From Sutcliffiella horikoshii (GTDB lineage Bacteria > Bacillota > Bacilli > Bacillales > Bacillaceae_I): a stretch of 64,000 nt of DNA. Both the position numbers and the translations under genes were made by a program. Every line of letters starts with the position of its first letter. Positions within the stretch are counted from its first letter, which is position 1. Where the stretch lies: positions 3,018,001 through 3,082,000 of the forward strand of contig NZ_CP082918.1 in assembly GCF_019931755.1 (NCBI RefSeq). The letters are read 5' to 3'. Shown here one piece after another: positions 33,419 to 42,558 of the stretch. The notes beneath the pieces were generated by a model. The model made no database searches. It was not told where the DNA came from and saw only the letters and a list, made by a program, of their open reading frames with translations.

Positions 33419-35154
33419 TATGAAGTTTTCCGATACTCCGCTACTTTATTCCTGCCAGCTTTTTTCGCCCCCACATACATCGCTCTGTCTGCGTGGCGGA
33501 TCAAGTCAAGCGTGTCCTCGGCATCGTCTGGTGCTGTCGCGAAGCCGATGCTTGCGGTTACCTTCACCATTTGAGCTCCTTGCGTTTCACGAATATGCTG
33601 CTTAAGAGCAAAGGATCTTGTAGCTAGGTGCACCCTGATGCGTTCGGCGAGTTCAAAGCATTGTCCGCGTTCCATATCAGGAAGTAAAATAACGAATTCC
33701 TCTCCACCATAACGGGCAACTGTTCCTTTATTGCCGACAAGGGCAGTGAGCCTATCAGCAACCTGCATGAGAATTTCGTTACCACTTTGATGTCCATACA
33801 CATCGTTCACTTTCTTGAAGTGATCAAGATCTAGCATGATGAGTGAGAGAGATTTCGAATGACCTTTGTTCAATTTATCGTATTCTTTATCTAATACACT
33901 TTCAAAAAAGCGATAGTTGTATAGTTTAGTTAATGCACAGCGTTCACTTTTTTGTTTAGTCTCCTGATAGTGTCGTGCTTTTTCCATTGCCACTCCAAAG
34001 TATGAGCAAAGGATATCAACAATCATTAATTGAGATTTATCATAAGTCCGCTTTGATGTGCTTGCTAACAACACGAGCCCCTCAATCTTGTGATTTCGGA
34101 TAACCGGAACACACATAAGACTCTCCATTTTTGCAGGGAGATGTGTTTTGGACATATGCTTCCACTCTTTTTTAGTAAAATAGCAGACGCTTTTTCCACG
34201 TTTCAGCATATAGGCCAAAAGCTCTTCATCATCTGTATGCAAAATAGCATTGGCTTCCACACTGTTTTCCTTGTCCATGACGCGAAGGACTTTCATGATT
34301 TTTTCCCCGTTCACATCAATAATCGCAGCATAATCCACCTTAAAAAGCGTCGAAATTTTATCTAAGAAGACATCCAGAACGCCTTGTGTATCAAGCCTTT
34401 CCGTCAACTGATGTCCGACATCCGCTGCTTGCTGAAGGTAAACATTAACCTTCTGACTGGAATGGTAGAGTTGAAGAATGAGCGTAAGGATGACAAACGG
34501 TAATCCAACATACAGTAGTGCTACCGGACCAACCTGCTCATATAGCATGTAGAGAATCAAACCTACAGGCAATACCATAATGCTTGTTACAGCGTCCCAT
34601 TTGGTGTCAGGTGTGATGAATTTACTTTTACGTTCATAGATTTGCACTTGGATAAAATAAAGAGCTACTGTATTAAGGGTGAAATAAACAAATTCATGTG
34701 CAAGAATCGGTGTAATGACACCTATATTGAGAAGTCTCGTATCACCGGGTGTCCCTCCAAGTAGATAAAAGACGAACCCGGCAATTAAGGATATACCGGA
34801 AAACATGAGCATATTGATAGGAATCCTGAGTCTATTGTCACTGTTGAAGCGCATATAAGCCATCAATGCGAGAACGGAGACTAAGGTCACGATCATTTCA
34901 ATGAATAAACCGAAGGATAAGAGGGCCGCCAAGGAAACACCCTGCGCCAGAAATAATGGTACCTCTCCGACGACGATTGGAATAAGGGCGAGTATGATAG
35001 CTAACACCAGAAATCCAACTATGTGCCACATCGGCAAATCTTCTATCACAACAGGAGAAAGCTGATATCCTAGCCACAAAAAGATGGGTACCATGACAAC
35101 AAAGCTTGTCCAAATTACCGCTTCTTTTTGGCGACTTACTGCTTGAACCACCAA
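33418..35154 (-). CDS. Membrane GAF-GGDEF diguanylate cyclase
   Basis: Predicted to make cyclic di-GMP. It has about seven N-terminal membrane segments (5TMR/MASE-like, residues about 10-215), a GAF domain (about 240-390, DVGHQLTERLDTQGVLDVFL ... CVPVIRNHKIEGLVLL) and a GGDEF domain with an intact GGEEF active site at about 483 (RYGGEEFVILLP). No RxxD inhibitory site is seen five residues before it. The TTG start at 35154 follows GGAGGGG by a normal spacing; a GTG one codon later is possible. Confidence 0.88.
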   Translation of the reverse strand: MVVQAVSRQKEAVIWTSFVVMVPIFLWLGYQLSPVVIEDLPMWHIVGFLVLAIILALIPIVVGEVPLFLAQGVSLAALLSFGLFIEMIVTLVSVLALMAYMRFNSDNRLRIPINMLMFSGISLIAGFVFYLLGGTPGDTRLLNIGVITPILAHEFVYFTLNTVALYFIQVQIYERKSKFITPDTKWDAVTSIMVLPVGLILYMLYEQVGPVALLYVGLPFVILTLILQLYHSSQKVNVYLQQAADVGHQLTERLDTQGVLDVFLDKISTLFKVDYAAIIDVNGEKIMKVLRVMDKENSVEANAILHTDDEELLAYMLKRGKSVCYFTKKEWKHMSKTHLPAKMESLMCVPVIRNHKIEGLVLLASTSKRTYDKSQLMIVDILCSYFGVAMEKARHYQETKQKSERCALTKLYNYRFFESVLDKEYDKLNKGHSKSLSLIMLDLDHFKKVNDVYGHQSGNEILMQVADRLTALVGNKGTVARYGGEEFVILLPDMERGQCFELAERIRVHLATRSFALKQHIRETQGAQMVKVTASIGFATAPDDAEDTLDLIRHADRAMYVGAKKAGRNKVAEYRKTS

Positions 35155-35277
35155 ACTTACCCCTCCCTTCTTTACCCTTTTTTTCGACAGACTTTTGCAA
35201 TAATTAAATATTATCAAATTTTCTAACATTTGTCACAACAAAAATAGGATAATTATCCCTTATTTCTTTTCCCCACA

Positions 35278-36540
35278 TTATGTGAGTATAGTCCTAATAT
35301 CAGAAATGAAATATAAAGAGCCGGTTATCAGCAACACAGAATTGTCATCAATCCTTGATATAGCAGTCTGTAACGCTGTTTTCCAATTCTCTTCAAACTC
35401 TTTTTTCTGAAGTTCGCACACCTGAAAAACATCTTCCGCACGTGCTGCCCTAGGAAAATTAAAAGAAGTAAAAATTATTTCATCTGCAATAGTTTCCAAT
35501 TTACGGACCATCATTTCAATTGGTTTGTCTTTTAAAGCGCTGAATAAGACAACTACCCTTTTATTAGAAAAACTCATTTTTATCGTATTCACTAACGCGT
35601 CAACGGCTTCTTCATTATGGGCGCCATCGAGAATAATAGGCGGTTCTTTTTGAATCAATTCAAATCGACCAGGATGTTCCGCCTTCATTAGCCCAGCTTT
35701 TAACACTCGCTCATCAAATTCCATACCCCATTTATCCGTTAAAAGTAAATAAGCCATGATAGCCAATGATGCATTGGCTGTCTGATGCTCTCCCTGTAAA
35801 GATAACTCCAGTTCCTCCATGTTTTTCTTTGCAGACCGAAAAGAAAGCTTTCCATCTTCCATCTGATAAGAAAATTCTTCTTCCATAAAATAGACCGGAC
35901 TTTCTTTCATGAAAGCTTCTTTTTGAATGACGTCTTTTGCCGCAAGCTTTTGTTCCCCGGAAATAACGGGAACTCCCCTTTTGATGATCCCTGCTTTATG
36001 ATGGGCTATCTCCTCCACAGACGACCCAAGAAATCCTATATGATCATGTCCAACGTTCGTGATGATGCTGAGTGCTGGTGTCATTATATTCGTGGAGTCC
36101 TCTCTCCCGCCGAGCCCTACTTCAATCAACGTGATATCCACCTTTTTGATCGTGGCAAAATAATAAAACGCCATCGCCGTCTGCAGTTCAAATTCCGTTA
36201 ACCCGGCTTCTTCTAACCCATGATTAGTAAACACGTGGATGATTTCCACCATTTCTTCATCTGTTATATATGTTCCATTGACAGACAGTTGGTCATTGAT
36301 GAAACGATACGCAGGTGAATGGAAAACCCCTACCGCAAGTCCCGACTCTCTTAATACACTCTCTAAGAAGCGCAAGGTAGAACCCTTCCCGTTTGTCCCA
36401 CCAATATGTACAATCTGTAATTGATTTTGAGGATTACCCACTTTTTCTAAAAACTGAAGAATCCTGTCCAGACCAAGGTTTATTTCATTTTTTATCGTAA
36501 AATTAACTCTTTCTTGTAGATCTTTAAATGACAAAAACAT
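35278..36540 (-). CDS. folC: Folylpolyglutamate / dihydrofolate synthase
   Basis: Adds glutamate to dihydropteroate and folates. A 420-residue Mur-ligase fold protein with the P-loop GGTNGKGST (about 47-55), FHSPAYRFINDQ, EVGLGGREDSTNI, the carbamylated-lysine region HHKAGIIK and the substrate motif LDGAHNEEAV. This is the canonical folC in the conserved slot before comC. It is divergent from the five-gene cluster at 36606, which contains a FolC paralogue. Confidence 0.93.
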   Translation of the reverse strand: MFLSFKDLQERVNFTIKNEINLGLDRILQFLEKVGNPQNQLQIVHIGGTNGKGSTLRFLESVLRESGLAVGVFHSPAYRFINDQLSVNGTYITDEEMVEIIHVFTNHGLEEAGLTEFELQTAMAFYYFATIKKVDITLIEVGLGGREDSTNIMTPALSIITNVGHDHIGFLGSSVEEIAHHKAGIIKRGVPVISGEQKLAAKDVIQKEAFMKESPVYFMEEEFSYQMEDGKLSFRSAKKNMEELELSLQGEHQTANASLAIMAYLLLTDKWGMEFDERVLKAGLMKAEHPGRFELIQKEPPIILDGAHNEEAVDALVNTIKMSFSNKRVVVLFSALKDKPIEMMVRKLETIADEIIFTSFNFPRAARAEDVFQVCELQKKEFEENWKTALQTAISRIDDNSVLLITGSLYFISDIRTILT

Positions 36541-36605
36541 ATTAATCTCCTTTTTACTTATCTGTTAGGTTAAAATGAAAAGTATTAATAACTTGAGGTG
36601 GAACT

Positions 36606-38450
36606 ATGATTAATAAACTTCCAAATGCCTTCTCTGTTCCAGAAAACATACGGACAGATTTCTCGAAAAATAAGAGTATGCTGGTTAAACGGTCCATCAT
36701 GTCGCCATTAAGACAATTAAAACTGTATAAGGGAACCTCTCCTATCTTAATGGTCATTCCCTCCACAGACATCAACTTGCTGGCTCTCGGGATAACTTTG
36801 CAAGAAGTCTCTAATTGTCACTTAATGATAATAAAAAGATTGACTCCAAAGCTAGAAATCAAGATACAACGATATATCTCCCAATACAATATCCGCGGAT
36901 TGATTGGCGTGGAAGAGAAAGAAAACAACGGGTATGAATATATGTACAATGATCATTTTCATCCCCTCATAAACTATATAACACAAAAATACATAGACAC
37001 AACTGTTCCCAATACCATCACAACGGAAGAGGATTATTGCCTCAAAGAAAATAAGCCGTCTGTGAAGTTTTTCATCAATAAAAACGATGCACCTTCTTTT
37101 TTGCCTGTACTTCTTTCCTTATTAAAAGTGTTGCCAACCCAAATCGAGCATAACCAAGAACCTTGGACCACCGCTTCTGTGTCGGAGGCCTTTAAGGTCA
37201 GTATGATTACCCCTTTTAACCGGTTGGAACTGACAAGGGAAACGAAAGATCAATGGGGACTTAATGAACATGATTATGTTTTTGTTTTGAATCCCATTAC
37301 AGGCTCTTTTCGTAAATGCATTGTCTATGAAACGAAGAAGAATTTAGGTGTTAATGAAGTCATCCTAAGTACTGGTGTTAAGAAAAGTTTGTTCGGTTCA
37401 TCAGCTGTCGAGCCTATCCTTATCCAAAAGGCGGCAAGATTTCCCGTTCATCATATTCAAACACAGAGCGCCAGTGATGTTCAGTTAAATCGAATTGTTG
37501 TATCAGATAGCATGATGAATAAATTGAAGGCAACGGAATCGCCTTACATCGAATTAATGAATCCTCATACCGGAGCATCTTTTGATTTTCATATTTCTCA
37601 GTTAGCCCATCACCCAGGACTATCGGACGACAAAACGATCAAGCTGAACTACATTCAAAGACAGTTCTTAGAGTACGAACAGCCACCTGACTTTGTCCCA
37701 CCTACTGTCTTGAAGGATCTTTTTCTGAATTTGAGTTTGACAGAGCCCGAACAACTTTTACTAAAGAGTACATATGGTGAAGGAAAAGTTTTGGAGCGAA
37801 TCAGCTATCAAGAATCACTTAACCTCAAAAAAGCACTGAAAAATGCGGGTTATTATCATACATTTATGTATCCTGTTAACCATTATTATAAGGAAGCTAA
37901 TAAACTATCCGTAAAAAAGCGAATCACTAACAAATTGCTTACTGCTTTTATCGGAAACAAGCAGCTTTCATTAAAGGTGATCAGGCCGTATACATCAGAT
38001 GAGACAAGCAACATCATCCGCTTGACGAAAAGCACCATGACCTTGCTTGGAATTGAAGAGGCCGATACGGTAATCTTATCTTATCGTAATAAAACCGCAA
38101 AAGCGCAAGTTCTGGAGATGAATGATCTGGAGTTGATTAAAGAAACGAACATCATGTCTTCTAGCAGCATGATGAATATATCCGTTGCGGTTCCTTCCAC
38201 GATCAGGACTCACTTAGGACTGAACAATATCGGAAAAGTCATCCTGGTGGAACGTGATATGACCTTTCTTTTGAAGAAAAATTGGAACATTCAATTTGTC
38301 CCGATTATCGCGGTTATGTTCACCGTATTATCAGTTTCCATTTTTACTACATGGACACGAATCTTATTGCTCTTACTTTTCGTCCCATTATCGATGTATG
38401 TTACGCTATCAAGAGTTCGCTATAGCATCTCCAATAAAAAACAGAGTTAA
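36606..38450 (+). CDS. Unknown membrane-anchored multidomain protein, first gene of ligase cluster
   Basis: No confident family. The 614-residue protein has an N-terminal region (about 45-180) beginning SPILMVIPSTDINLLALG, which weakly echoes the downstream amidohydrolase-like enzyme but lacks its H and DxH residues. From about 190 to 555 there are at least three segments with a double-psi-barrel or Cdc48-N-like flavour (QWGLNEHDYVFVLNP, TLLGIEEADTVILSYRN, RTHLGLNNIGKVILVER). Two membrane segments end the protein (about 560-600, FVPIIAVMFTVLSVSIF and [16 protein letters not shown]). It lies 21 bases ahead of the next gene. A scaffold that presents substrate at the membrane is possible. Confidence 0.85.
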   Translation: MINKLPNAFSVPENIRTDFSKNKSMLVKRSIMSPLRQLKLYKGTSPILMVIPSTDINLLALGITLQEVSNCHLMIIKRLTPKLEIKIQRYISQYNIRGLIGVEEKENNGYEYMYNDHFHPLINYITQKYIDTTVPNTITTEEDYCLKENKPSVKFFINKNDAPSFLPVLLSLLKVLPTQIEHNQEPWTTASVSEAFKVSMITPFNRLELTRETKDQWGLNEHDYVFVLNPITGSFRKCIVYETKKNLGVNEVILSTGVKKSLFGSSAVEPILIQKAARFPVHHIQTQSASDVQLNRIVVSDSMMNKLKATESPYIELMNPHTGASFDFHISQLAHHPGLSDDKTIKLNYIQRQFLEYEQPPDFVPPTVLKDLFLNLSLTEPEQLLLKSTYGEGKVLERISYQESLNLKKALKNAGYYHTFMYPVNHYYKEANKLSVKKRITNKLLTAFIGNKQLSLKVIRPYTSDETSNIIRLTKSTMTLLGIEEADTVILSYRNKTAKAQVLEMNDLELIKETNIMSSSSMMNISVAVPSTIRTHLGLNNIGKVILVERDMTFLLKKNWNIQFVPIIAVMFTVLSVSIFTTWTRILLLLLFVPLSMYVTLSRVRYSISNKKQS

Positions 38451-38471
38451 TACCAAAAGGATGGAGCCCTC

Positions 38472-39128
38472 ATGAATTTTAATCTATGGGAAAAAACATT
38501 CATTGAAGAAAGCTTTCAAGGCAATCAAGAAGGCTTTCATTATATCGAAGGCGACCTGCCGATTCTTTTATCTGCTCCCCACAGCGTTACGCAGCAACGT
38601 AACGGAAAAGAGAAACAGGGAGAATTCCTGACTGGCCCAATGGTCATGCACCTTCAGCAACAATTAAACTGCCATGCCATCTTTAAAACGAATAATCTGA
38701 TGGATGATGCCAACTATGATCCTATAAGCACGTATCGTGATTTTATAAAGCAATTAGTACTGGAGCATTCTATTCTCTTCCTTTTGGATTTTCATATTAT
38801 GGCCCCTACAAGACCCTATAATATCGACCTTGGCACCGGTAGAGGAAAAAACATCCGACACAATCAAGGTCCGAAAATTGTTAACCATATACAACAAACG
38901 CTTATAGACCATGGCATCAATGATGTGCTTATTGATAATATCTTTACTGCAGGCTACCCACATACGGTATCTGCCGATGTTTCAAAAAGCTGCAATATCT
39001 TTTGTTTGCAAATTGAAATGAATTGGAAGCTACTTGAAGGCGCATCCGATTCCCTTTACTTTAAAAAAATTCTTAAAGCAATAGAGACCATCATTCACTA
39101 TCTCGCATCAATGGAGGATCACACATGA
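38472..39128 (+). CDS. N-formylglutamate amidohydrolase-like enzyme
   Basis: A 218-residue protein of the N-formylglutamate amidohydrolase superfamily, zinc-dependent amidases. Likely metal ligands are visible in SAPHSVTQQRNG, FLLDFHIMAPTRP and CLQIEMNWK; GYPHTVSADVSK matches the substrate loop. It overlaps the next gene by 4 bases. In a cluster with three ligases it may hydrolyse or edit an amide made by them; the true substrate is unknown. Confidence 0.82.
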   Translation: MNFNLWEKTFIEESFQGNQEGFHYIEGDLPILLSAPHSVTQQRNGKEKQGEFLTGPMVMHLQQQLNCHAIFKTNNLMDDANYDPISTYRDFIKQLVLEHSILFLLDFHIMAPTRPYNIDLGTGRGKNIRHNQGPKIVNHIQQTLIDHGINDVLIDNIFTAGYPHTVSADVSKSCNIFCLQIEMNWKLLEGASDSLYFKKILKAIETIIHYLASMEDHT

Positions 39129-40036
39129 AACACTTAGTATGCTGGATTATTTATAACGGAAACCTTCCTCAGCAAAAATTTATTGAACTAGCTGAATGGT
39201 TTGATACGGAAGCTAAAAAACATAATATCTCAACTAAGCTCATGAAAAATAATGACCTGTTTCCAAGCGTGACGGATGGGAAGGCAACATTGGAAGGAAT
39301 TCATCACAACCACGAGATGCCAGATTTCGTTTTTTTCCTTGATAAAGATGTGTTACTTGCCCGCCACCTAGAAAAGATGGGCATTTCCGTCTATAACAGT
39401 GCTTCCTGCATTGAAATTTGTGATAATAAATCGCTCACATTTCAAACCCTCTCAGATCACGGAATACCGATGCCAAAAACCCTTTTAGCTCCAATGGTAT
39501 TTCATGCTCATGAGAATCTCGAACCCTTTTACCATGCTGCAGAAATTCTAGGTTTTCCGCTTGTTGTAAAAGAAGCATATGGTTCATTTGGGATGCAGGT
39601 TTATTTGATTGAAACATTAGAAGAATTGCTTGCGAAAGTGAAGGAAATAGGAAACAGACCTTTTCTGCTGCAAGAATTCATCTCATCTAGCAAAGGCAAA
39701 GATATCCGTTTAAATGTCGTAGGAGACGAGGTTGTTGCCTCGATGATGCGAATATCGGAAACTGATTTCCGGGCAAACGTGAGTAATGGGGGAAAAATGT
39801 TGAAGTATGAACCTACATCCTATGAAAAAGAAGTCGCCATCCGTAGCGCAAAACTTGTTGGGGCAGATTTTGCCGGGGTAGATCTCCTATTTACTGAAGA
39901 CGGCTCCCCGCTTGTTTGTGAAATCAACTCCAATGCCCACATCAAAAATATCTTTGATTGCACTGGAATCAATGTTGCAACATATATCGTCCCACATATT
40001 TTGAAGAAGTGGAAAGAGACCCAACATGAAAACTAA
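39125..40036 (+). CDS. RimK-like ATP-grasp ligase 1
   Basis: A 303-residue ATP-grasp protein forming an acyl-phosphate to join a carboxylate to an amine. The N-terminal pre-ATP domain is residues 1-115 and the ATP-grasp core has PLVVKEAYGSFGMQVYLI, LLQEFI, GKDIRLNVVG, FRANVSNGG and VCEINSNA, with the metal-binding E and N present. Similar to RimK/alpha-L-glutamate ligases. Overlaps both neighbours (4 and 11 bases). The substrate cannot be read from sequence. Confidence 0.86.
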   Translation: MKHLVCWIIYNGNLPQQKFIELAEWFDTEAKKHNISTKLMKNNDLFPSVTDGKATLEGIHHNHEMPDFVFFLDKDVLLARHLEKMGISVYNSASCIEICDNKSLTFQTLSDHGIPMPKTLLAPMVFHAHENLEPFYHAAEILGFPLVVKEAYGSFGMQVYLIETLEELLAKVKEIGNRPFLLQEFISSSKGKDIRLNVVGDEVVASMMRISETDFRANVSNGGKMLKYEPTSYEKEVAIRSAKLVGADFAGVDLLFTEDGSPLVCEINSNAHIKNIFDCTGINVATYIVPHILKKWKETQHEN

Positions 40037-40907
40037 AGGCTGGCTTATTTACGAAGAAGAACACGCCAAAAAGAATAAAGCTTTTATTGATTGGTTTTTG
40101 GATGAAGCCAAGGAATTACATATTAAACTGGATTTCATCTTGCAAGACCGTATTTCTTTTGGTGTTCAAAACAATGAGTTGGTCATTTTATTGGATGAGG
40201 CACCATTGATTGAAACACCAGACTTTGTCATCATGCGAAATATTGATCCACTTTTTAATGAACAGCTAGAACGCATGAAGATTCCTTGCTTCAACTCCCA
40301 CCACGTTTCGGCCATCTGTAATGATAAAGCAAAAACCCATCAATACTTGGCAGGCAAAGGGATACCAATGTTGGATACATATTTCACCACAGCTGACGAA
40401 CTCCTCACAGGAAACCTCCCTCTCCCATTTCCGTTTGTCATTAAAACGCGGACAGGCAGAGGCGGCGGCGATGTCTTTATGGTGGAGAATACCGAACAAT
40501 TGGAAGCGATACATGACCAACTTTCCAATCGTTTCATTATCCTTCAGCCACTTGCCAGATCACTTGGAAAAGACTTGCGAGTGTATGTATTGGGAGAAGA
40601 AATCGTTGGCGCTGTGCTTCGCTCCAATCAAAAGAGCTTTAAAGCCAACTACACTCTTGGTGGACAGGCAGAAACTTATGTATTGAATGAGGCTGAACTT
40701 ACTGTCGTAAATAAAATAATTCAGCAGTTTGAATTTGGCCTTGTTGGCATTGACTTTTTATTTGATGAAGATGGTAGCCTGCTTTTCAATGAAATCGAGG
40801 ACGTTGTCGGCTGCCGGACATTGTGCTTAACAAGCGACATCAATATTGTAAAAAGATACTTAGAATTTATTTTACAAAAGCTTGCAACAGGAGAGAAATC
40901 AATATGA
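40026..40907 (+). CDS. RimK-like ATP-grasp ligase 2
   Basis: A 293-residue paralogue of the preceding ligase with the same layout: pre-ATP domain, then FVIKTRTGRGGGDVFMVE, ILQPLARSLGKDLRVYV, FKANYTLGG and LLFNEIEDVVGCRTL. In the metal site the usual E-x-N reads E-I-E (NEIED), which may alter metal or substrate handling but recurs, from memory, in Firmicutes relatives. Overlaps the gene before it by 11 bases and the next by 4. Confidence 0.85.
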   Translation: MKTKGWLIYEEEHAKKNKAFIDWFLDEAKELHIKLDFILQDRISFGVQNNELVILLDEAPLIETPDFVIMRNIDPLFNEQLERMKIPCFNSHHVSAICNDKAKTHQYLAGKGIPMLDTYFTTADELLTGNLPLPFPFVIKTRTGRGGGDVFMVENTEQLEAIHDQLSNRFIILQPLARSLGKDLRVYVLGEEIVGAVLRSNQKSFKANYTLGGQAETYVLNEAELTVVNKIIQQFEFGLVGIDFLFDEDGSLLFNEIEDVVGCRTLCLTSDINIVKRYLEFILQKLATGEKSI

Positions 40908-42238
40908 CATTTCAAACTATGAAAGAAGCTGTTCCTTATATTTATTCCTCCCTACTGAAAGCAAAGCCTTTTCAAGCCGAGGAGAACGATGCGGTTACAC
41001 GTGCTCCCCACTTAACGAAGGAATTATTGAGTTGTCTTGACCTTATCCCTTCCGGTGACAAAGTGATTCTTGTCACCGGAAGTAAGGGCAAAGGCTCCAC
41101 ATCCCGCATGATGGCTGCCATCCTCCGCAAGATGGGGTTGAAGGTTGGATTATTTACTTCACCACATCTGATTGATTATAATGAGCGAATTCGGGTGAAT
41201 GGAAAAGCGATTTCAGATGAAGCGTTTCTCACTTATTTGAATGAGCATGCGCAGACCATTGATAAGATTACAGCTTCCATTACGAATCCTCAACATTATC
41301 TTGGACCGACCGGAATCCTGCTTTCTGTCGCACTTGCCCACTTTCAATCAGAAGCAACCGACATCAATGTCATTGAAATTGGCCGGGGCGGCGCATATGA
41401 TGACACAAATGTTTTGGAAAATAAATGGGCCGTACTGTCAAAGGTTATGGAAGAACATCTAGGATTCCTTGGGCATTCATTGGAGGATATTGTCCGACAT
41501 AAAGTAGGAATTGTAAAAGAATGTACGGACTATTCTGTAGTTGGTAAGCAGTCTGAGGAAGCGTTGGAAATGATGAAAGAAATGATTGGGAAGTCAGCGG
41601 CTTTTTATGGTGAGGATTACATGCCTGCAAACGTAGTTGCTAGCTTGAGTGGAAGTATTTTTACATTACAGACCAAGTTTGGAAGATACGACGATTTGTC
41701 CGTCCCATTATTGGGATCCTTTCAAGTGGAAAACGCAGCACTTGCAATTCAAGCCTGTGAAACTGTGATGGGTGAAGCACTTCCGAGGGACATTTTGAAG
41801 GAAGCACTACGAGAATTAAGGTGGCCTGGTAGATTAGAAGTAGTTGCCGGGAACCCGACTGTTGTGTTGGACGGTTCCATTAATCGAGTTTCCGCAGCTT
41901 ATTTAATAGAGGTTTTGCCACTCGTGGATTCCAGGAAGGTTGCTACTATCATTTCCGTTCCTTCGAATAAAGATTATGAAGGGGTAATGGAGGTTTGCAG
42001 TGAGTTTTCCGATATTTTGGTGGTGACGAGACCTGATAACTCGCATAAGTTGTTTCCGGAAGATGCACTTGCTGTTGCTCGGAAATACCACTCGAATGCT
42101 GTGGAAGTCGGGTTGCTGTCAGAGGCAGTTGCGCTGGTTAGGACGTTGGAGCCTACTCTCATCTTTGTTGTGGGAACGCAGTCGATGATTGGCAGTGCCA
42201 AGGAAATTTGGAAAGATTCATTGATGGATATTGGATAG
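40904..42238 (+). CDS. FolC/Mur-type amino acid ligase, last gene of cluster
   Basis: A 444-residue Mur-ligase family protein close to FolC: P-loop VTGSKGKGST, SPHLIDYNERIRVNG, EIGRGGAYDDTNV, RHKVGIVK and WPGRLEVV. The FolC substrate motif DGAHN is DGSIN here, so a non-folate substrate is likely. The ATG at 40904 overlaps the previous stop by 4 bases and follows GGAGAG; a longer reading frame upstream has no ribosome binding site. Mur-type plus ATP-grasp ligases recall cyanophycin- or poly-gamma-glutamate-type chemistry. Confidence 0.86.
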   Translation: MTFQTMKEAVPYIYSSLLKAKPFQAEENDAVTRAPHLTKELLSCLDLIPSGDKVILVTGSKGKGSTSRMMAAILRKMGLKVGLFTSPHLIDYNERIRVNGKAISDEAFLTYLNEHAQTIDKITASITNPQHYLGPTGILLSVALAHFQSEATDINVIEIGRGGAYDDTNVLENKWAVLSKVMEEHLGFLGHSLEDIVRHKVGIVKECTDYSVVGKQSEEALEMMKEMIGKSAAFYGEDYMPANVVASLSGSIFTLQTKFGRYDDLSVPLLGSFQVENAALAIQACETVMGEALPRDILKEALRELRWPGRLEVVAGNPTVVLDGSINRVSAAYLIEVLPLVDSRKVATIISVPSNKDYEGVMEVCSEFSDILVVTRPDNSHKLFPEDALAVARKYHSNAVEVGLLSEAVALVRTLEPTLIFVVGTQSMIGSAKEIWKDSLMDIG

Positions 42239-42244
42239 ATTGAC

Positions 42245-42285
42245 GCTTCGGTCACCACTCCTTGTGGTGGCTGGAGCTATTTTTA
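42245..42285 (+). terminator. Terminator of the ligase cluster
   Basis: A 14-bp stem with four wobble pairs (GCTTCGGTCACCAC / GTGGTGGCTGGAGC, 5-base loop) is followed directly by TATTTTTAATTTTT, 7 bases after the last stop codon. Confidence 0.88.
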
Positions 42286-42363
42286 ATTTTTGGGGAGGTT
42301 TTGTGTTTGGTTTTTCTGAAATTCTTTTAGGAAATTGGTTTTGGAACTAAGTTTTGGAGGAGG

Positions 42364-42489
42364 TTCTACATTTCCAGGATGACCTTCTACAATTCCCAGA
42401 GCAGCTTCTACCGTTTTAATGAAACCTTCTACCTTAATCGAGCGAGCTTCTACCATTTTCTCACCACCTTCGACCTTTCGTCATTTTTC
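42364..42489. repeat. 21-bp-period repeat array 1 (TTCTAC family)
   Basis: TTCTAC starts at 42364, 42385, 42406, 42427 and 42448 and as TTCGAC at 42469, exactly 21 bp apart, with semi-conserved 15-base spacers. Read on the other strand the units are GTAGAAG plus 14 bases and match individual units of the array at 50051. It lies in the 388-bp gap between convergent genes. Confidence 0.88.
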
Positions 42490-42558
42490 GACACACCAAA
42501 CCAACACCGATGACCGTACTGAACCACTGGCAAATCAAATCCCCCAGCCTCCCCAAAA

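Noticed and set aside
42364-42489. CRISPR array
   Set aside because: Conserved part is only 6-7 bases, period is 21 bp, spacers are related between loci, and no cas genes are present.
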